DNA of 64,000 bases from Pseudomonas violetae (GCF_023072615.1 NZ_JAKNRW010000014.1:51818-115817), one strand, 5' to 3'. Positions 53,920-63,268 are shown, counted from the first letter of the stretch. The notes: generated by a model not told the origin, from the sequence alone. Numbers and translations are program-made.

Positions 53920-55503
53920 TCAAGGCAGACCGTGATGCCGTCGCCACAATGCCCGGTACAGCTGTTCCTCCTGCTGCCAACGTGCGTCATCCCAGCCCAG
54001 CCGGGGCTGGCACAGCTGACGAATGGCAGGCAGATACTCCTCGCCGCCGCAGGGCAGCAACAGCCCCAGACGGGTGCGGCGCAACAGCAAGTCATCCAGG
54101 TGCAGGACCATTTCAGTGTCACAGGCCACCGCCAGTTCCGCCCACAAGGTGTCTGTGGCGCCAACAGTGTCGTGGCCCAACTGTTCGAGCAATTGCGCAA
54201 GTCTGGGCAAGGCTCGACCGTGACGCCCGGCCAACCGCCGCCACTGGTGGCGACCGAGCCCCGGGATCGCCAGGAATGGCACGGCGGCAAACACCGGCGC
54301 GCCGTCATCACTCAGTGGACGCCCGAGCATGAGCGCGCAGGCCTTGAGCACTTCAATGGCCTGGGGGCGAAAAGTAGTCAGCTTGCCGCCCGCCAGCGTC
54401 ACGCAACCGGGCTCTTTCCACAGCACATGCTCACGGGTTTCATTCGATGGTTTAACTTGCTGCTCGCCTGCCGCCTCGCCCACCACCGGGCGAACGCCGG
54501 ACCAGGTCGACAGCACATCGGCGGCAACCACCCCGGCGCGGGGAAACTGCTGGGTGCAGGCCGCCAGCAGGTAGTCGAGTTCCTCGGCACTGATGCTTGC
54601 ACTCAGGTCCAGGTCGTCGTGATGATCCAGGTCCGTGGTGCCCACTACGGTGGCGCCTTCCCACGGAAAAACAAACACCGGGCGGCGGTCGCCGTGGTGC
54701 AAAAAAGTGAACGCCTGGGCCACCGGCAAACGCCACCCGGGCAGCAACAGATGACTTCCGCGCAACGGACGCAACTGAAGCGCATGATCAGGCGGGCGTA
54801 GACGTTCAGCCCAGGCACCGGTCGCCACCGCCAGGACGCGACAGCGCAGCTGCAGCCCTGCCCCGCCTTCACAGTCTTCGACCTGCACCCCGCATACCCG
54901 CCCATCTTCGCGCAGCAATTGCTCGACTCGCAGGCCGTTGAGTACTACCGCGCCGTCGGCGCGTGCCTCGGCCAGGACACGCATCACCAGCCGGGCGTCA
55001 TCGGTCAGCGCATCGACAAAACCGGTGCCGCCCAGCAAATCTTCTTCTTTCACTCCCGGCGCCATATACCTCAGCTGCTGCGCGTCATGGAAACGATGAT
55101 TTCGCCTCCCGGCCAGCGCGTCATACACGGTCAATAAACCACCCATCAGTCGCGGGCCGGGAAAACCGCCGCGGTAATGCGGCATCATGAAACTCATGGG
55201 CTCCACCAACCCTGGCGCTTCATCAAGCAGGCGCTGGCGCTCGCGAACCGAATCACGGGTCAGGCGCCACTGGCCCTTGGCGATGTAACGTAAGCCGCCA
55301 TGGACCATTTTCGAAGAACGGCTGGAGGTGCCCCAGGCGAAGTCGCGCTGCTCCAGCAACAAGCAGCGCCAGCCACGGCGCGCGGCCTCACGCACAATGC
55401 CAGCGCCGCTGATCCCGCCACCGATGACAACCAGGTCCCAGGTCTCATCCGCCAGGGTCGGCAGCACAGCCTCTCGCCACGCGCAATTCCAGTCCGGGCT
55501 CAT
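53920..55503 (-). CDS. FAD-dependent glycerol-3-phosphate dehydrogenase-like oxidase
   Basis: A 527-residue flavoprotein of the GlpD family. The dinucleotide fold is DLVVIGGGISGAGIVREAARRG, followed by SSRSSKMVHGGLRYI; a later GlpD-type landmark is GTTDLDHHDDLDLSASISAEE. The C-terminal third is the helical DAO-C domain. It would oxidise glycerol-3-phosphate (or a related phosphopolyol) and pass electrons to quinone. The ATG at 55503 has caggag 8 bases upstream and overlaps the end of the AGPS-like gene; a longer open frame upstream is not used. It is not the housekeeping glpD by context, but a paralogue in a lipid-type operon. Confidence 0.9.
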   Translation of the reverse strand: MSPDWNCAWREAVLPTLADETWDLVVIGGGISGAGIVREAARRGWRCLLLEQRDFAWGTSSRSSKMVHGGLRYIAKGQWRLTRDSVRERQRLLDEAPGLVEPMSFMMPHYRGGFPGPRLMGGLLTVYDALAGRRNHRFHDAQQLRYMAPGVKEEDLLGGTGFVDALTDDARLVMRVLAEARADGAVVLNGLRVEQLLREDGRVCGVQVEDCEGGAGLQLRCRVLAVATGAWAERLRPPDHALQLRPLRGSHLLLPGWRLPVAQAFTFLHHGDRRPVFVFPWEGATVVGTTDLDHHDDLDLSASISAEELDYLLAACTQQFPRAGVVAADVLSTWSGVRPVVGEAAGEQQVKPSNETREHVLWKEPGCVTLAGGKLTTFRPQAIEVLKACALMLGRPLSDDGAPVFAAVPFLAIPGLGRHQWRRLAGRHGRALPRLAQLLEQLGHDTVGATDTLWAELAVACDTEMVLHLDDLLLRRTRLGLLLPCGGEEYLPAIRQLCQPRLGWDDARWQQEEQLYRALWRRHHGLP

Positions 55504-55508
55504 CGCCG

Positions 55509-57104
55509 TCACTCCTGCAGCAACGTGCCAGGGTTGAGCCGCCCGGCCGGATCGAAATGCCGGCTCAACGCCTGTAAGGCGTCCATCGCCAGGGCACCTT
55601 TCTCCCGCAGCAGATACTGCGCGTGGTCCTTGCCCACCCCATGCTGGTGACTGATGGTGCCGCCGTTGTCGACGATGGTCTGACTGGCCGCCTGCTTGAG
55701 CGCCTGCCAACGCGCCAGTGTTGCCGGGTAATCCGCCGCCGGACGAAACACGTAGGTGGTGTAGATGCTCGAACCTTCGCCATACACATGGGACAGGTGG
55801 GTGAACACGTGCACCTGCTCACCCTCGGCCGCCAGGGCCGCACGCAGACTGTTCTCGATGCGCCCGAGCAGGTTGTCGACATTGCTCCAGTCGGTCGCGG
55901 TTTCCAGGGTGTCCACCACATAACCGGCGTTCCACAGGTTCTCGCGCAGGTAGGGAAAACGGAAACGGTTTTGCGCCCATTTCTTGCCGAGCAAGGTGCC
56001 GGTGAAGACTCCGCCGAAGGCCTTCAGATGCTGGCGAGCCTGACTGAGGGACAACGCGTTCTGTCGACGATTGCCGGTGACACCGAACGTGAGCATGCAT
56101 TTGCCGACGCCGGCTCCCCGCAGAGCGAGGTATTTTTCCAGCCAGGCGATCTGCTGAGGGTGACCGGCCAGCGCGAGCTGGGTTTCGGTTTCCAGCGCAT
56201 TGGACAGGCGCAGCATCGACAGCGGCACACGCGCCTGGGCCAACTGGCGGATCGCCTGCAGCGCCTGCGCCCAGTCGGGCAGGAACACGCCGTAGAAACG
56301 CTCATCGGCAGGCAGCGCACTGACCCGCACCTTGACCTCGGAAATGATGCCGAAGCGCCCCTCACAGCCCAGCACCACCTCACGCAGATCGGGACCGGCC
56401 GCCGAGGCCGGAAAGGTGGCGATTTCCAGAGGCCCGGCGAAGGTTTCCAGAGTGCCGCCGGCGAACAGCTGCTCGATTCGCCCGTAGCGCAGCGACTGCT
56501 GGCCACTGGACCGGCTGGCGACCCAGCCGCCCAGGGTCGATAGCTCCCACGACTGCGGAAAATGCCCCAGGGTGTAACCCCGGGCGCGCAACTGACTTTC
56601 CACCTGCGGACCAGTGGCACCGGGGCCGAAGGTGGCCAGCAGACTCTGCTCGTCCAGGTCCAGCAAGCGATTCATCCGGGCCAGGGAGACCGTCACCACC
56701 GGTCGCGCCGAGCTCGGTGGATTGATATGCCCGGCCACCGAGGTGCCGCCGCCGTAGGGGATCAGGCACAGGTCCTGGGTCTGGGCGAGCGCCAGCAGCT
56801 GGCGGATCTGCGTGGCACTGTCCGGAAAAGCCACGGCGTCGGGATAGAGCCCTGGCGCCCCTTCGCGCAAGGCCAGCCAGTCTGGCAGGCTCTGACCCCG
56901 GGCATGCAGCAGGCGATCATGCGGCTCGACGCTGTACAGCCCGTGCGCCGCCAGTCGCGAAGCCGGTACCCTGGCCAGCGCCTCTTCGAGGGTTGCATCA
57001 GGCAGTACACGCCCGGCGCCCAGCCGTGCGGCGAGAAATCCCGCGCCCTGGGCCGGTAACTCGACCACCGTGGTTGCCTCTCCCCAGCCGTTCCAGCGTC
57101 GCAT
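55509..57104 (-). CDS. FAD-binding oxidase, alkyl-DHAP synthase-like
   Basis: A 531-residue FAD-linked oxidase of the alkylglycerone-phosphate synthase (AGPS) group. The FAD (PCMH) domain begins near residue 90 with YPDAVAFPDSATQIRQLLAL and carries LIPYGGGTSVAGHINPP; SWELSTLGGWVASRSSGQQS and VVLGCEGRFGIISEVKVRV follow, and the active-site region ends HQHGVGKDHAQYL. In eukaryotes AGPS makes the ether bond of ether lipids; bacterial relatives of this operon have no proved reaction. It is the first gene of a minus-strand operon with the GlpD-like and kinase genes, divergent from an AraC regulator. Confidence 0.88.
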   Translation of the reverse strand: MRRWNGWGEATTVVELPAQGAGFLAARLGAGRVLPDATLEEALARVPASRLAAHGLYSVEPHDRLLHARGQSLPDWLALREGAPGLYPDAVAFPDSATQIRQLLALAQTQDLCLIPYGGGTSVAGHINPPSSARPVVTVSLARMNRLLDLDEQSLLATFGPGATGPQVESQLRARGYTLGHFPQSWELSTLGGWVASRSSGQQSLRYGRIEQLFAGGTLETFAGPLEIATFPASAAGPDLREVVLGCEGRFGIISEVKVRVSALPADERFYGVFLPDWAQALQAIRQLAQARVPLSMLRLSNALETETQLALAGHPQQIAWLEKYLALRGAGVGKCMLTFGVTGNRRQNALSLSQARQHLKAFGGVFTGTLLGKKWAQNRFRFPYLRENLWNAGYVVDTLETATDWSNVDNLLGRIENSLRAALAAEGEQVHVFTHLSHVYGEGSSIYTTYVFRPAADYPATLARWQALKQAASQTIVDNGGTISHQHGVGKDHAQYLLREKGALAMDALQALSRHFDPAGRLNPGTLLQE

Positions 57105-57314
57105 GCGTGTGTCCTTTTGCGGTTCTTATAAGTAATATTTCAGACACCCATACTAGCCAGCCCACCAAAAGTGTCACGGTCGCATCCGGCCACTTCGAGT
57201 AGCCAATTGAGTCAAACACCGCGCAAGGACAGGCCATTTACTTTAGCGGTGGTTTCACACTACCTTTCAGGGTATTCATCCGCACATGCGGGCCTTGATC
57301 AAAGGAACACGGTC

Positions 57315-58343
57315 ATGCAATCCCTGGGCTTCACTTCGGTTCCGCCGCTGCTCAAATACCTGCGTTATGCCGAACAACTGGGTGTCGCCACCGAGCCTGC
57401 GCTGGCGGCTGCCGGGTTGCAGGCGCAACAGTTGAGCGACAATAGCCTGCGGTTGCCGGGCGAGGTCCATGAGCGACTGCTCGACTACTTCTGCGCACAC
57501 TCGGGTGACCCGCTGTTCGGTCTCAACTCGGCGCGTTTCGTGCTGCCCAACTCCTGGAGCGTGCTGGGTTATATCACCATGAACTGCGCGACCCTGGGCG
57601 ATGCCATGAGCCGCATCATGCCGTTCGAAAAACTGGTCGGCGACATGGGCGTCAGCCGTGCCGAGGTCCAGAACGCACACGTGCACCTGATCTGGACCTG
57701 CCGCCACCAACGCCCGCGCATTCGCCGACACCTGGTAGAAAATGTGCTCGGCTCCTGGCTGCAATACGCGCGCTGGATTGCCGACACCCAGCTGTCGCCG
57801 GCCGCCGTCTGGCTTGAGCACGCACACCCGGACGAAACTACGCAGGCACAGTACGAGGAGTTCTTCGACTGCCCGGTGATGTTTGAGCAGCCCTACTCGG
57901 CGCTGATTGTGCCGCTGCCCTACCTGCAACTGCCGCTACGCCAGGCCGATGCACAACTGCTGCGCACCCTGGAAGAACATGCGCTGGGGTTGATGGCCAC
58001 CCTGGAGGATGCGTCGCTGCAGCAGCGGGTCAAGGGCATCCTGCGCCAGTTGCTCAAGGAGGGATTGCCGCGCAAGGAACAGGTGGCCGAACAGTTCACC
58101 GTGTCCGTGCGCACACTGCAACGCCAGCTGCATCAGGCAGGCACTTCGTATCAACAGATTCTCGATGACCTGCGCCAGGAACTGGCTGAGCACTATCTGC
58201 TGAACAGTACCCTGCCGATTCAGGATATTGCGCAGTACCTGGGGTTTACCGAAGCCCGGTCGTTTCATCGGACGTTCAAGAGCCGTAGGGGAATGCCACC
58301 TGGGGAGTTTCGGCAGGTTCACCGCAGTGCGGATCTAGGCTGA
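57315..58343 (+). CDS. AraC family regulator (arabinose-binding-like N-domain)
   Basis: A 342-residue regulator: the N-terminal ligand-binding domain (PF12625 type) runs to about residue 210 and the C-terminal double HTH covers about 240-340 (EQFTVSVRTLQRQLHQAGTS and IQDIAQYLGFTEARSFHRTF). The ATG at 57315 has aaagga 8 bases upstream; the frame is open to 57171 but is not protein-like. It is divergent from the AGPS-like gene, so it probably regulates the AGPS/GlpD/kinase operon, as in P. aeruginosa PA3024-PA3027. The ligand may be a lipid or glycerol derivative (inference). Confidence 0.9.
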   Translation: MQSLGFTSVPPLLKYLRYAEQLGVATEPALAAAGLQAQQLSDNSLRLPGEVHERLLDYFCAHSGDPLFGLNSARFVLPNSWSVLGYITMNCATLGDAMSRIMPFEKLVGDMGVSRAEVQNAHVHLIWTCRHQRPRIRRHLVENVLGSWLQYARWIADTQLSPAAVWLEHAHPDETTQAQYEEFFDCPVMFEQPYSALIVPLPYLQLPLRQADAQLLRTLEEHALGLMATLEDASLQQRVKGILRQLLKEGLPRKEQVAEQFTVSVRTLQRQLHQAGTSYQQILDDLRQELAEHYLLNSTLPIQDIAQYLGFTEARSFHRTFKSRRGMPPGEFRQVHRSADLG

Positions 58344-58402
58344 CGCTGCCGCCCGTTGCGGGTGTCGTTCCCACGCGCCGCGCGGGAACAATCAGCGGTC
58401 AG

Positions 58403-59848
58403 TCAGTCGTGATTCACCCGGGCGCGCTTGAGCAGTTTTTTGCAGCGTTCGGACAGGTGCAGCACCCGCAGGTGTTTGCCGGCCTTGGCGTAGCGCTCGC
58501 GCAGGGTCATGAGTGCGGCAATGGCCGAGTAGTCGACGAAGCTCAGGTGGCGGCAGTCGATTGTCACTACATCGGGGTCGCGGGCCGTATCGAACTGGTT
58601 GAGAAAAGGCGTGGTCGAGGCGAAGAACAGCGTGCCATGCAGGTGATACAGCTTGCTGCCGTCGGGCTCGATATGCGCATCGGCATACAGCTCGCGCGCC
58701 TGTTGCCAGGCGAAGTTAAGCGCCGCGATGATGATGCCGCAAAGCACGGCCGTTGCCAGGTCGGTGAACACCGTGATCACAGTGACCGCGACAATCACCA
58801 GCACGTCGTTCAGCGGCACCTTGTTGAGCACTCGCAGCGATGCCCAGGCGAATGTTTGCTGTGACACCACGAACATCACCCCGACCAACGCCGCCAGCGG
58901 GATGCGCTCGATCAGCGGCGACAGGAACAGCACGAACAGCAGGATCATCACCCCGGCCACCACGCCGGACAGACGACCACGTCCGCCGGAGCTGAGGTTG
59001 ATCACGGTCTGACCGATCATCGCGCAGCCACCCATGCCGCCGAAAACCCCGGAGACCATGTTGGCCGCCCCCAGCGCCACGCACTCGCGATCGGGGTAGC
59101 CACGGCTCTCGGTGATTTCGTCGGTGAGGTTGAGGGTCAGCAGGGTTTCCAGCAGGCCGACCAGCGCCATCAGGATCGCGTAGGGGGCGATGATGCGCAG
59201 GGTCTCCAGGCTCCACGGAATCTCGGGCAAGGCGAACGTCGGCAGGCCACCGGCGATGTGCGCCATGTCGCCGAGGGTGCGGGTCGGCAGGCCCAGCAGG
59301 AACACCGCCAGGCCCACGCCGAGAATCGCCACCAGCGCTGGCGGCACGGTACGGGTCAGGCGTGGCAGCAGGTAAACGATGGCCATGGTGACGGCCACCA
59401 GGCCGATCATGATGTACAGCGGCGCACCCTTGAGCCAGGTTTCGCCACTCTTGAAGTGTTCGAGTTGCGCCAGGGCGATGATGATTGCCAGACCGTTGAC
59501 GAAACCGAGCATCACCGGGTGCGGCACCATGCGCACCAGCTTGCCCAGCTTAAGCAGCCCGAACGCCAACATGATCAGGCCGCCCAGCAGGACGGTGGCC
59601 AGCAGGTATTGCACGCCGTGTTGCACCACCAGTGCGACGATCACTACAGCCATCGAGCCTGCCGCCCCCGACACCATGCCTGGCCGACCTCCGAAAAGCG
59701 CAGTCAGGGTGCAGATGATAAACGCACCGTAAAGCCCCATCAGCGGGTTGAGATGGGCTACCAGGGCAAAGGCGATGCATTCGGGGAGCAAGGCGAACGA
59801 GGTGGTGAGTCCGGCCAGGATATCGGCGCGCAGACGTTGTGGTTTCAT
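58403..59848 (-). CDS. SulP family anion permease with STAS domain
   Basis: A 481-residue SulP transporter with about 12 membrane segments (start LRADILAGLTTSFALLPECI, the SulP signature), GGCAMIGQTVINLSSGGRGR in the substrate-binding region, and a C-terminal STAS domain (VVTIDCRHLSFVDYSAIAAL) ending with basic residues. It would carry sulfate, bicarbonate or another anion across the inner membrane. It stands alone, opposite the AraC gene. Confidence 0.92.
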   Translation of the reverse strand: MKPQRLRADILAGLTTSFALLPECIAFALVAHLNPLMGLYGAFIICTLTALFGGRPGMVSGAAGSMAVVIVALVVQHGVQYLLATVLLGGLIMLAFGLLKLGKLVRMVPHPVMLGFVNGLAIIIALAQLEHFKSGETWLKGAPLYIMIGLVAVTMAIVYLLPRLTRTVPPALVAILGVGLAVFLLGLPTRTLGDMAHIAGGLPTFALPEIPWSLETLRIIAPYAILMALVGLLETLLTLNLTDEITESRGYPDRECVALGAANMVSGVFGGMGGCAMIGQTVINLSSGGRGRLSGVVAGVMILLFVLFLSPLIERIPLAALVGVMFVVSQQTFAWASLRVLNKVPLNDVLVIVAVTVITVFTDLATAVLCGIIIAALNFAWQQARELYADAHIEPDGSKLYHLHGTLFFASTTPFLNQFDTARDPDVVTIDCRHLSFVDYSAIAALMTLRERYAKAGKHLRVLHLSERCKKLLKRARVNHD

Positions 59849-59949
59849 GAAATACCCAAAAATACGGGCCGCAGGGGCGTGGCCGGGAAAGAGGGTGGGA
59901 TGTTACGGGTTTGGGGGATATCAGGCTACTTTCGGACGGTCGGAATCAC

Positions 59950-59976
59950 CATCGCGGGTAAGCCGACGCCCACAGG
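59950..59976. repeat. REP-like palindrome (diverged)
   Basis: catcgcgggtaagccgacgc with following ccacagg resembles the 'gcgggcaagcccgctcccacagg' REP seen near 63141, with a few changes. Confidence 0.45.
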
Positions 59977-60034
59977 AATCTTCGCCGGACGCGAAATATG
60001 TGCGCGACACGGGTCCAGGGTGGGCGCGGGGTTG

Positions 60035-60070
60035 CCCCCCGGACGCAGCGCCGGTGATGAATACGCTCAT
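60035..60070 (-). pseudogene. 5' remnant of a short-chain dehydrogenase gene
   Basis: A good ribosome site (agggag, 7 bases before the ATG) leads into MSVFITGAASGG, the start of an SDR Rossmann fold (normally TGAASGIG). After 11 codons the SDR likeness stops and an unrelated REP-containing sequence follows. The rest of the gap 59849-60173 holds no other supportable gene. Confidence 0.5.
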
Positions 60071-60173
60071 GGAGAAACTCCCTGCGTGAATAAGTGATGG
60101 GTCCAGTATTGAGCACCCTCCCCTCGGGAAACAGGCGCTGCCACCCAAATCAGCCTTGCGCGGGAGTCACGAA

Positions 60174-61085
60174 TCAGCCGTTGAACTGCGCATCTGCATA
60201 CGCCGCCAGTTTCCCCTGGATGAAGTCGAGAAAGCACTGAATGCGCAGGGCGAGCTGCGAGTTGCGGTAGTACACCGCGTTGATCGGCTGGCGATAACCA
60301 CTGTTGAAATCCTCCAGTAGAACCTGCAGGTGACCGGCGCGAATGTCCTCGATGGTCATAAAGTGCGACAGGCAGGCGATGCCCTGCCCCTCCAGCGCCA
60401 GATGGCGAATCGTTTCGCCACTGGAGGCGCTGATGCTGGCCTGGATTGGCCAGCGGTCCCCATGTATGTAGCGCAACGGCCACTGGTTGAGGCCCTCGTT
60501 CTGGGTGAAGCCGAGCAAGGTGTGTGCGGTCAGATCCGCCACAGCAGCCGGCGTACCGTGCTGCTCCAGATAAGCCGGGCTGGCGACAATGTGCAGCGGG
60601 CTGCAACCCAGGGAGCGCGCGTGCAGTGTCGAGTCAGCTAGCGGGCCAATGCGGATGGCGATGTCAGTGCTTTGTTCGAGCAGGTCGATGATCAGGTCGT
60701 TGCTGTTGAGCTCCAAGTGGATATCCGGGTAGAGCCGGCGGAATTCGTCAATGTGCGGCACGATGGCGTGCAGCATGAAGGGAGAGGCCGCGTTGATCCG
60801 CAGTCGCCCGGACGGCGTTTGCTGGCGGGAGGTCAGGCGTTCTTCCAGTTGGTCCATCTGGTCGAGAATCAGCTTGGCCTGCTCGAAGAAATACTTGCCC
60901 TCTTCCGTCAGGTCCATGCGCCGGGTGGTGCGGTTGATCAGCGTGGTCTCAAGCTTGGCCTCCAACCGCGACAACGTGCGACTGACCGCCGAAGGCGTTT
61001 GCCCCACCTGCTCGGCGGCAGCGGAGATCGATCCGCATTCAATCACGCAGACGAAAATCTGCAGTTCGTCGGATCTGGCTTTCAC
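60174..61085 (-). CDS. LysR family transcriptional regulator
   Basis: A 303-residue LysR-type protein. HTH: ELQIFVCVIECGSISAAAEQ with TPSAVSRTLSRLEAKLET (residues about 5-60), then the ligand domain (GRLRINAASPFMLHAIVPHI, LGCSPLHIVASPAYL). It belongs to the TrmB/PtxR-like subgroup that has RTTRRMDLTEEG after the HTH. Its minus-strand SDR neighbour is destroyed, so its target may be lost or elsewhere; the inverted REP pair between it and mdaB separates it from that gene. Confidence 0.9.
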   Translation of the reverse strand: MKARSDELQIFVCVIECGSISAAAEQVGQTPSAVSRTLSRLEAKLETTLINRTTRRMDLTEEGKYFFEQAKLILDQMDQLEERLTSRQQTPSGRLRINAASPFMLHAIVPHIDEFRRLYPDIHLELNSNDLIIDLLEQSTDIAIRIGPLADSTLHARSLGCSPLHIVASPAYLEQHGTPAAVADLTAHTLLGFTQNEGLNQWPLRYIHGDRWPIQASISASSGETIRHLALEGQGIACLSHFMTIEDIRAGHLQVLLEDFNSGYRQPINAVYYRNSQLALRIQCFLDFIQGKLAAYADAQFNG

Positions 61086-61124
61086 GGGTGTCCTCTTTGC
61101 ACAATCAGCGTGGCATCTATCGCC

Positions 61125-61191
61125 AAGATCGCAACCTGCGCCAGCTCCTACAATGAAAGACGAACTCTGTAGGAGCTGGCTGCGATCTTTT
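61125..61191. repeat. Inverted REP-type repeat between mdaB and LysR gene
   Basis: aagatcgcaacctgcgccag and its inverted partner gtaggagctggctgcgatct form a long, interrupted hairpin around about 25 bases. It could help end transcription of mdaB. Confidence 0.65.
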
Positions 61192-61222
61192 AGGCGTTTG
61201 CGTCCGATAGTAGCCTGAAATC

Positions 61223-61813
61223 CTAGACAGACAGGCCAAACACCTCGGTCAGATGCCGCTCATAACGCGCGATGTCGGCTTCGATGTTCGGGCGTTTCAT
61301 GACGTCAACGCAGAGGAAGGTTGGGAGGCTGGTCATGCCGAGGAACTCGTTGGCCTTATGGAATGGGAAATACACCGCGTCCACGCCTTTGGCTTCAAAG
61401 AAGTCGGTCGGGTCATCAAACGCCTGCTGTGGAGCATTCCAGGTCAGGGACAACAGGTATTGCTTGCCATGGACCAGCCCCCCGCTGCCGTACTTCTGCG
61501 AGGCATCGGAGCGGGTGCGGCCGTCGCTGGCGTAGAGGCTGCCATGGCCTTCGGTAAAGACTTCGTCGATGTATTTCTTGACGGTCCAGGGCGCGCCCAT
61601 CCACCAGCCTGGCATCTGATAAATGATCACATCGGCCCAGAGGAATTTAACCACTTCTTCGGCGACATCGTAGCCCTCGTCAATGAACGTGGTTTTCACG
61701 TCCATGCCACCGCGATCCAAAACGCTCAGCGCAGTTTCGTGCAGAGTGGCGTTGTAGCGACCCTCGGAGTGGGCAAACTTTTTACCGCCATTGAGCAACA
61801 GGACTTTTTTCAT
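61223..61813 (-). CDS. mdaB: NAD(P)H quinone oxidoreductase MdaB
   Basis: A 196-residue flavodoxin-fold enzyme that reduces quinones by two electrons using NAD(P)H and FAD, limiting redox cycling. The family start KKVLLLNGGKKFAHSEGRYN and the FAD/quinone loop IIYQMPGWWMGAPWTVKKYI, followed by YIDEVFTEGHGSLY, are typical of MdaB. The ATG at 61813 is the family start; the 64 codons of open frame before it are not used. It is divergent from a YgiN-like monooxygenase gene, with 157 bases between them. Confidence 0.92.
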   Translation of the reverse strand: MKKVLLLNGGKKFAHSEGRYNATLHETALSVLDRGGMDVKTTFIDEGYDVAEEVVKFLWADVIIYQMPGWWMGAPWTVKKYIDEVFTEGHGSLYASDGRTRSDASQKYGSGGLVHGKQYLLSLTWNAPQQAFDDPTDFFEAKGVDAVYFPFHKANEFLGMTSLPTFLCVDVMKRPNIEADIARYERHLTEVFGLSV

Positions 61814-61970
61814 GAAGGTCTCGGAAGGTTTGAATTCGATGGCTGCAGGGTATCGACCCGCTTCGCGCGGTATAAGCCCTGATATGACAAAACTCATTTG
61901 ACCCACAAGCACGAATCGAATGCCTATTGTTGCTTTGGAGTGCGATCTCCTAATTTGAGGAAATTTGCTG

Positions 61971-62285
61971 ATGAGTGACATTCCGGGCTTCATCCAGCAC
62001 GCCAAGACCCGCCCGGAAAAATCTGCCGCGTTCGAAGCGCTGTTCAGTGCCTACGTGCAAGCCAGTCGCGCCGAACCGGGTTGCATCGAGTACCACATGT
62101 TGCGGGACAAACAGGACCCGACGCTGTTTATCTTCTTTGAAATCTGGCAGTCCCAGGCCCACCTCGACGTGCACTCGAACCTGCCGCACATGCAGCAGTT
62201 TCGCGAAGCGCGCATGGAGTATCTGGAACGGGATTTCGAGATTCGTGCCATCGAAATACTCAGCCCCTCATCCCCTAGCCGCTGA
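61971..62285 (+). CDS. YgiN-like quinol monooxygenase
   Basis: A 104-residue protein of the antibiotic biosynthesis monooxygenase (ABM) fold. Visible: EPGCIEYHMLRDKQDPTLF and FFEIWQSQAHLDVHSNLPHM, the usual core with the conserved His. YgiN oxidises menadiol-type quinols, the product of MdaB, and lies next to mdaB in E. coli; here the two are divergent. The ATG at 61971 has gagg 10 bases upstream. Its end overlaps the end of the TauE gene by 11 bases on the other strand. Confidence 0.88.
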   Translation: MSDIPGFIQHAKTRPEKSAAFEALFSAYVQASRAEPGCIEYHMLRDKQDPTLFIFFEIWQSQAHLDVHSNLPHMQQFREARMEYLERDFEIRAIEILSPSSPSR

Positions 62286-63039
62286 TCAGCAAGTGGCCGC
62301 CCAGCACACCGAGGCCGATGAAAAACACCCGTTTGAACAAGGTGGCGCTGATGCGCTGGCGCAGCCATTGCCCCAGCAACATACCGGCCACTGCCGGGAT
62401 CAGCGCCAGCAGCGATGCGCCCAGTTCGCCCCCGCCGAGGGCGCCACGCCAGAACAGGCCGGCGGCCAAGGCCAGGGTCGAGACGGTGAATGACAGGCCC
62501 AGTGCCTGCACCAACTGGTCCTTGTTCAAGCCCAGTGCCTGCAGATAGGGCACCGCCGGAATCACGAATACGCCCGTGGCCGAAGTGATTACTCCGGTCA
62601 AAACACCGCACAGCGGGCCGAGCCAGCGTTCAGCGCGGCTACCGACTGGCAAGGTGGGCAGCAACAAACCGCTCAACGCGTAGAGTAGCAATGCCGCGCC
62701 CAATCCTCGCACCACCCAGTGCCCGCCAGCCATACCGACCCACAGCGTGCCCGCCCCGGTGCCGAGGAAGATCGCCAGGAGCATCGGCCACAAGCGTCTG
62801 ATCAGCTCCCGCAAATGCCCGCCGAATGCCAGCTGCCAGAGGTTGGTCAACGTCGCGGGAATGATCAACAGCGCGGCAGCCTGCGACGGAGCCATAGCCA
62901 GGCCAAGCAAGCCCATGGCGATAGTGGGTAGGCCGAGGCCGATCACGCCCTTGATCATGCCGGCCAGCAGGAAGGTGGCAATGACCATGATTGACAGGGC
63001 TAGGCCGAGGTGTTGATAGAACGCAGTCAGATTATTCAC
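62275..63039 (-). CDS. TauE/SafE family membrane exporter
   Basis: A 254-residue inner-membrane protein with about eight hydrophobic segments and the family's two halves (FLLAGMIKGVIGLGLPTIAM near the start, LLCGVLTGVITSATGVFVI-type segment LCGVLTGVITSATGVFVIPA in the middle). Members export sulfite, sulfoacetate or other organosulfur anions. The GTG at 63039 is preferred because the longer open frame runs into REP DNA; no strong ribosome site is seen. Substrate unknown. Confidence 0.85.
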   Translation of the reverse strand: MNNLTAFYQHLGLALSIMVIATFLLAGMIKGVIGLGLPTIAMGLLGLAMAPSQAAALLIIPATLTNLWQLAFGGHLRELIRRLWPMLLAIFLGTGAGTLWVGMAGGHWVVRGLGAALLLYALSGLLLPTLPVGSRAERWLGPLCGVLTGVITSATGVFVIPAVPYLQALGLNKDQLVQALGLSFTVSTLALAAGLFWRGALGGGELGASLLALIPAVAGMLLGQWLRQRISATLFKRVFFIGLGVLGGHLLISG

Positions 63040-63140
63040 GGGTCTATCGTGGGGCTGGGCAAGGGGCTTGAAAAGCTGGCTTATACTGAGGGTGCCTCTT
63101 GCTGTGACTGAGGCTAGGTTCCCGGTTGTGGCAGCCGGCG

Positions 63141-63236
63141 CTTTCGCGGGCAAGCCCGCTCCCACAGGGTTAGGCGCCATGCTCAAGATCAGGCAACACC
63201 TAGGACCTGTGAGGGTGGGCTTGCCCGCGAAGGCGG
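63141..63236. repeat. Inverted pair of REP palindromes
   Basis: ctttcgcgggcaagcccgct (with cccacaggg following) at 63141-63169 and the inverted partner gtgggcttgcccgcgaaggc (about 63215-63234) flank a 40-base centre, between the TauE and LysR genes. Confidence 0.75.
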
Positions 63237-63268
63237 CAGACCGAACAACACACCTCTATGGACTCACC

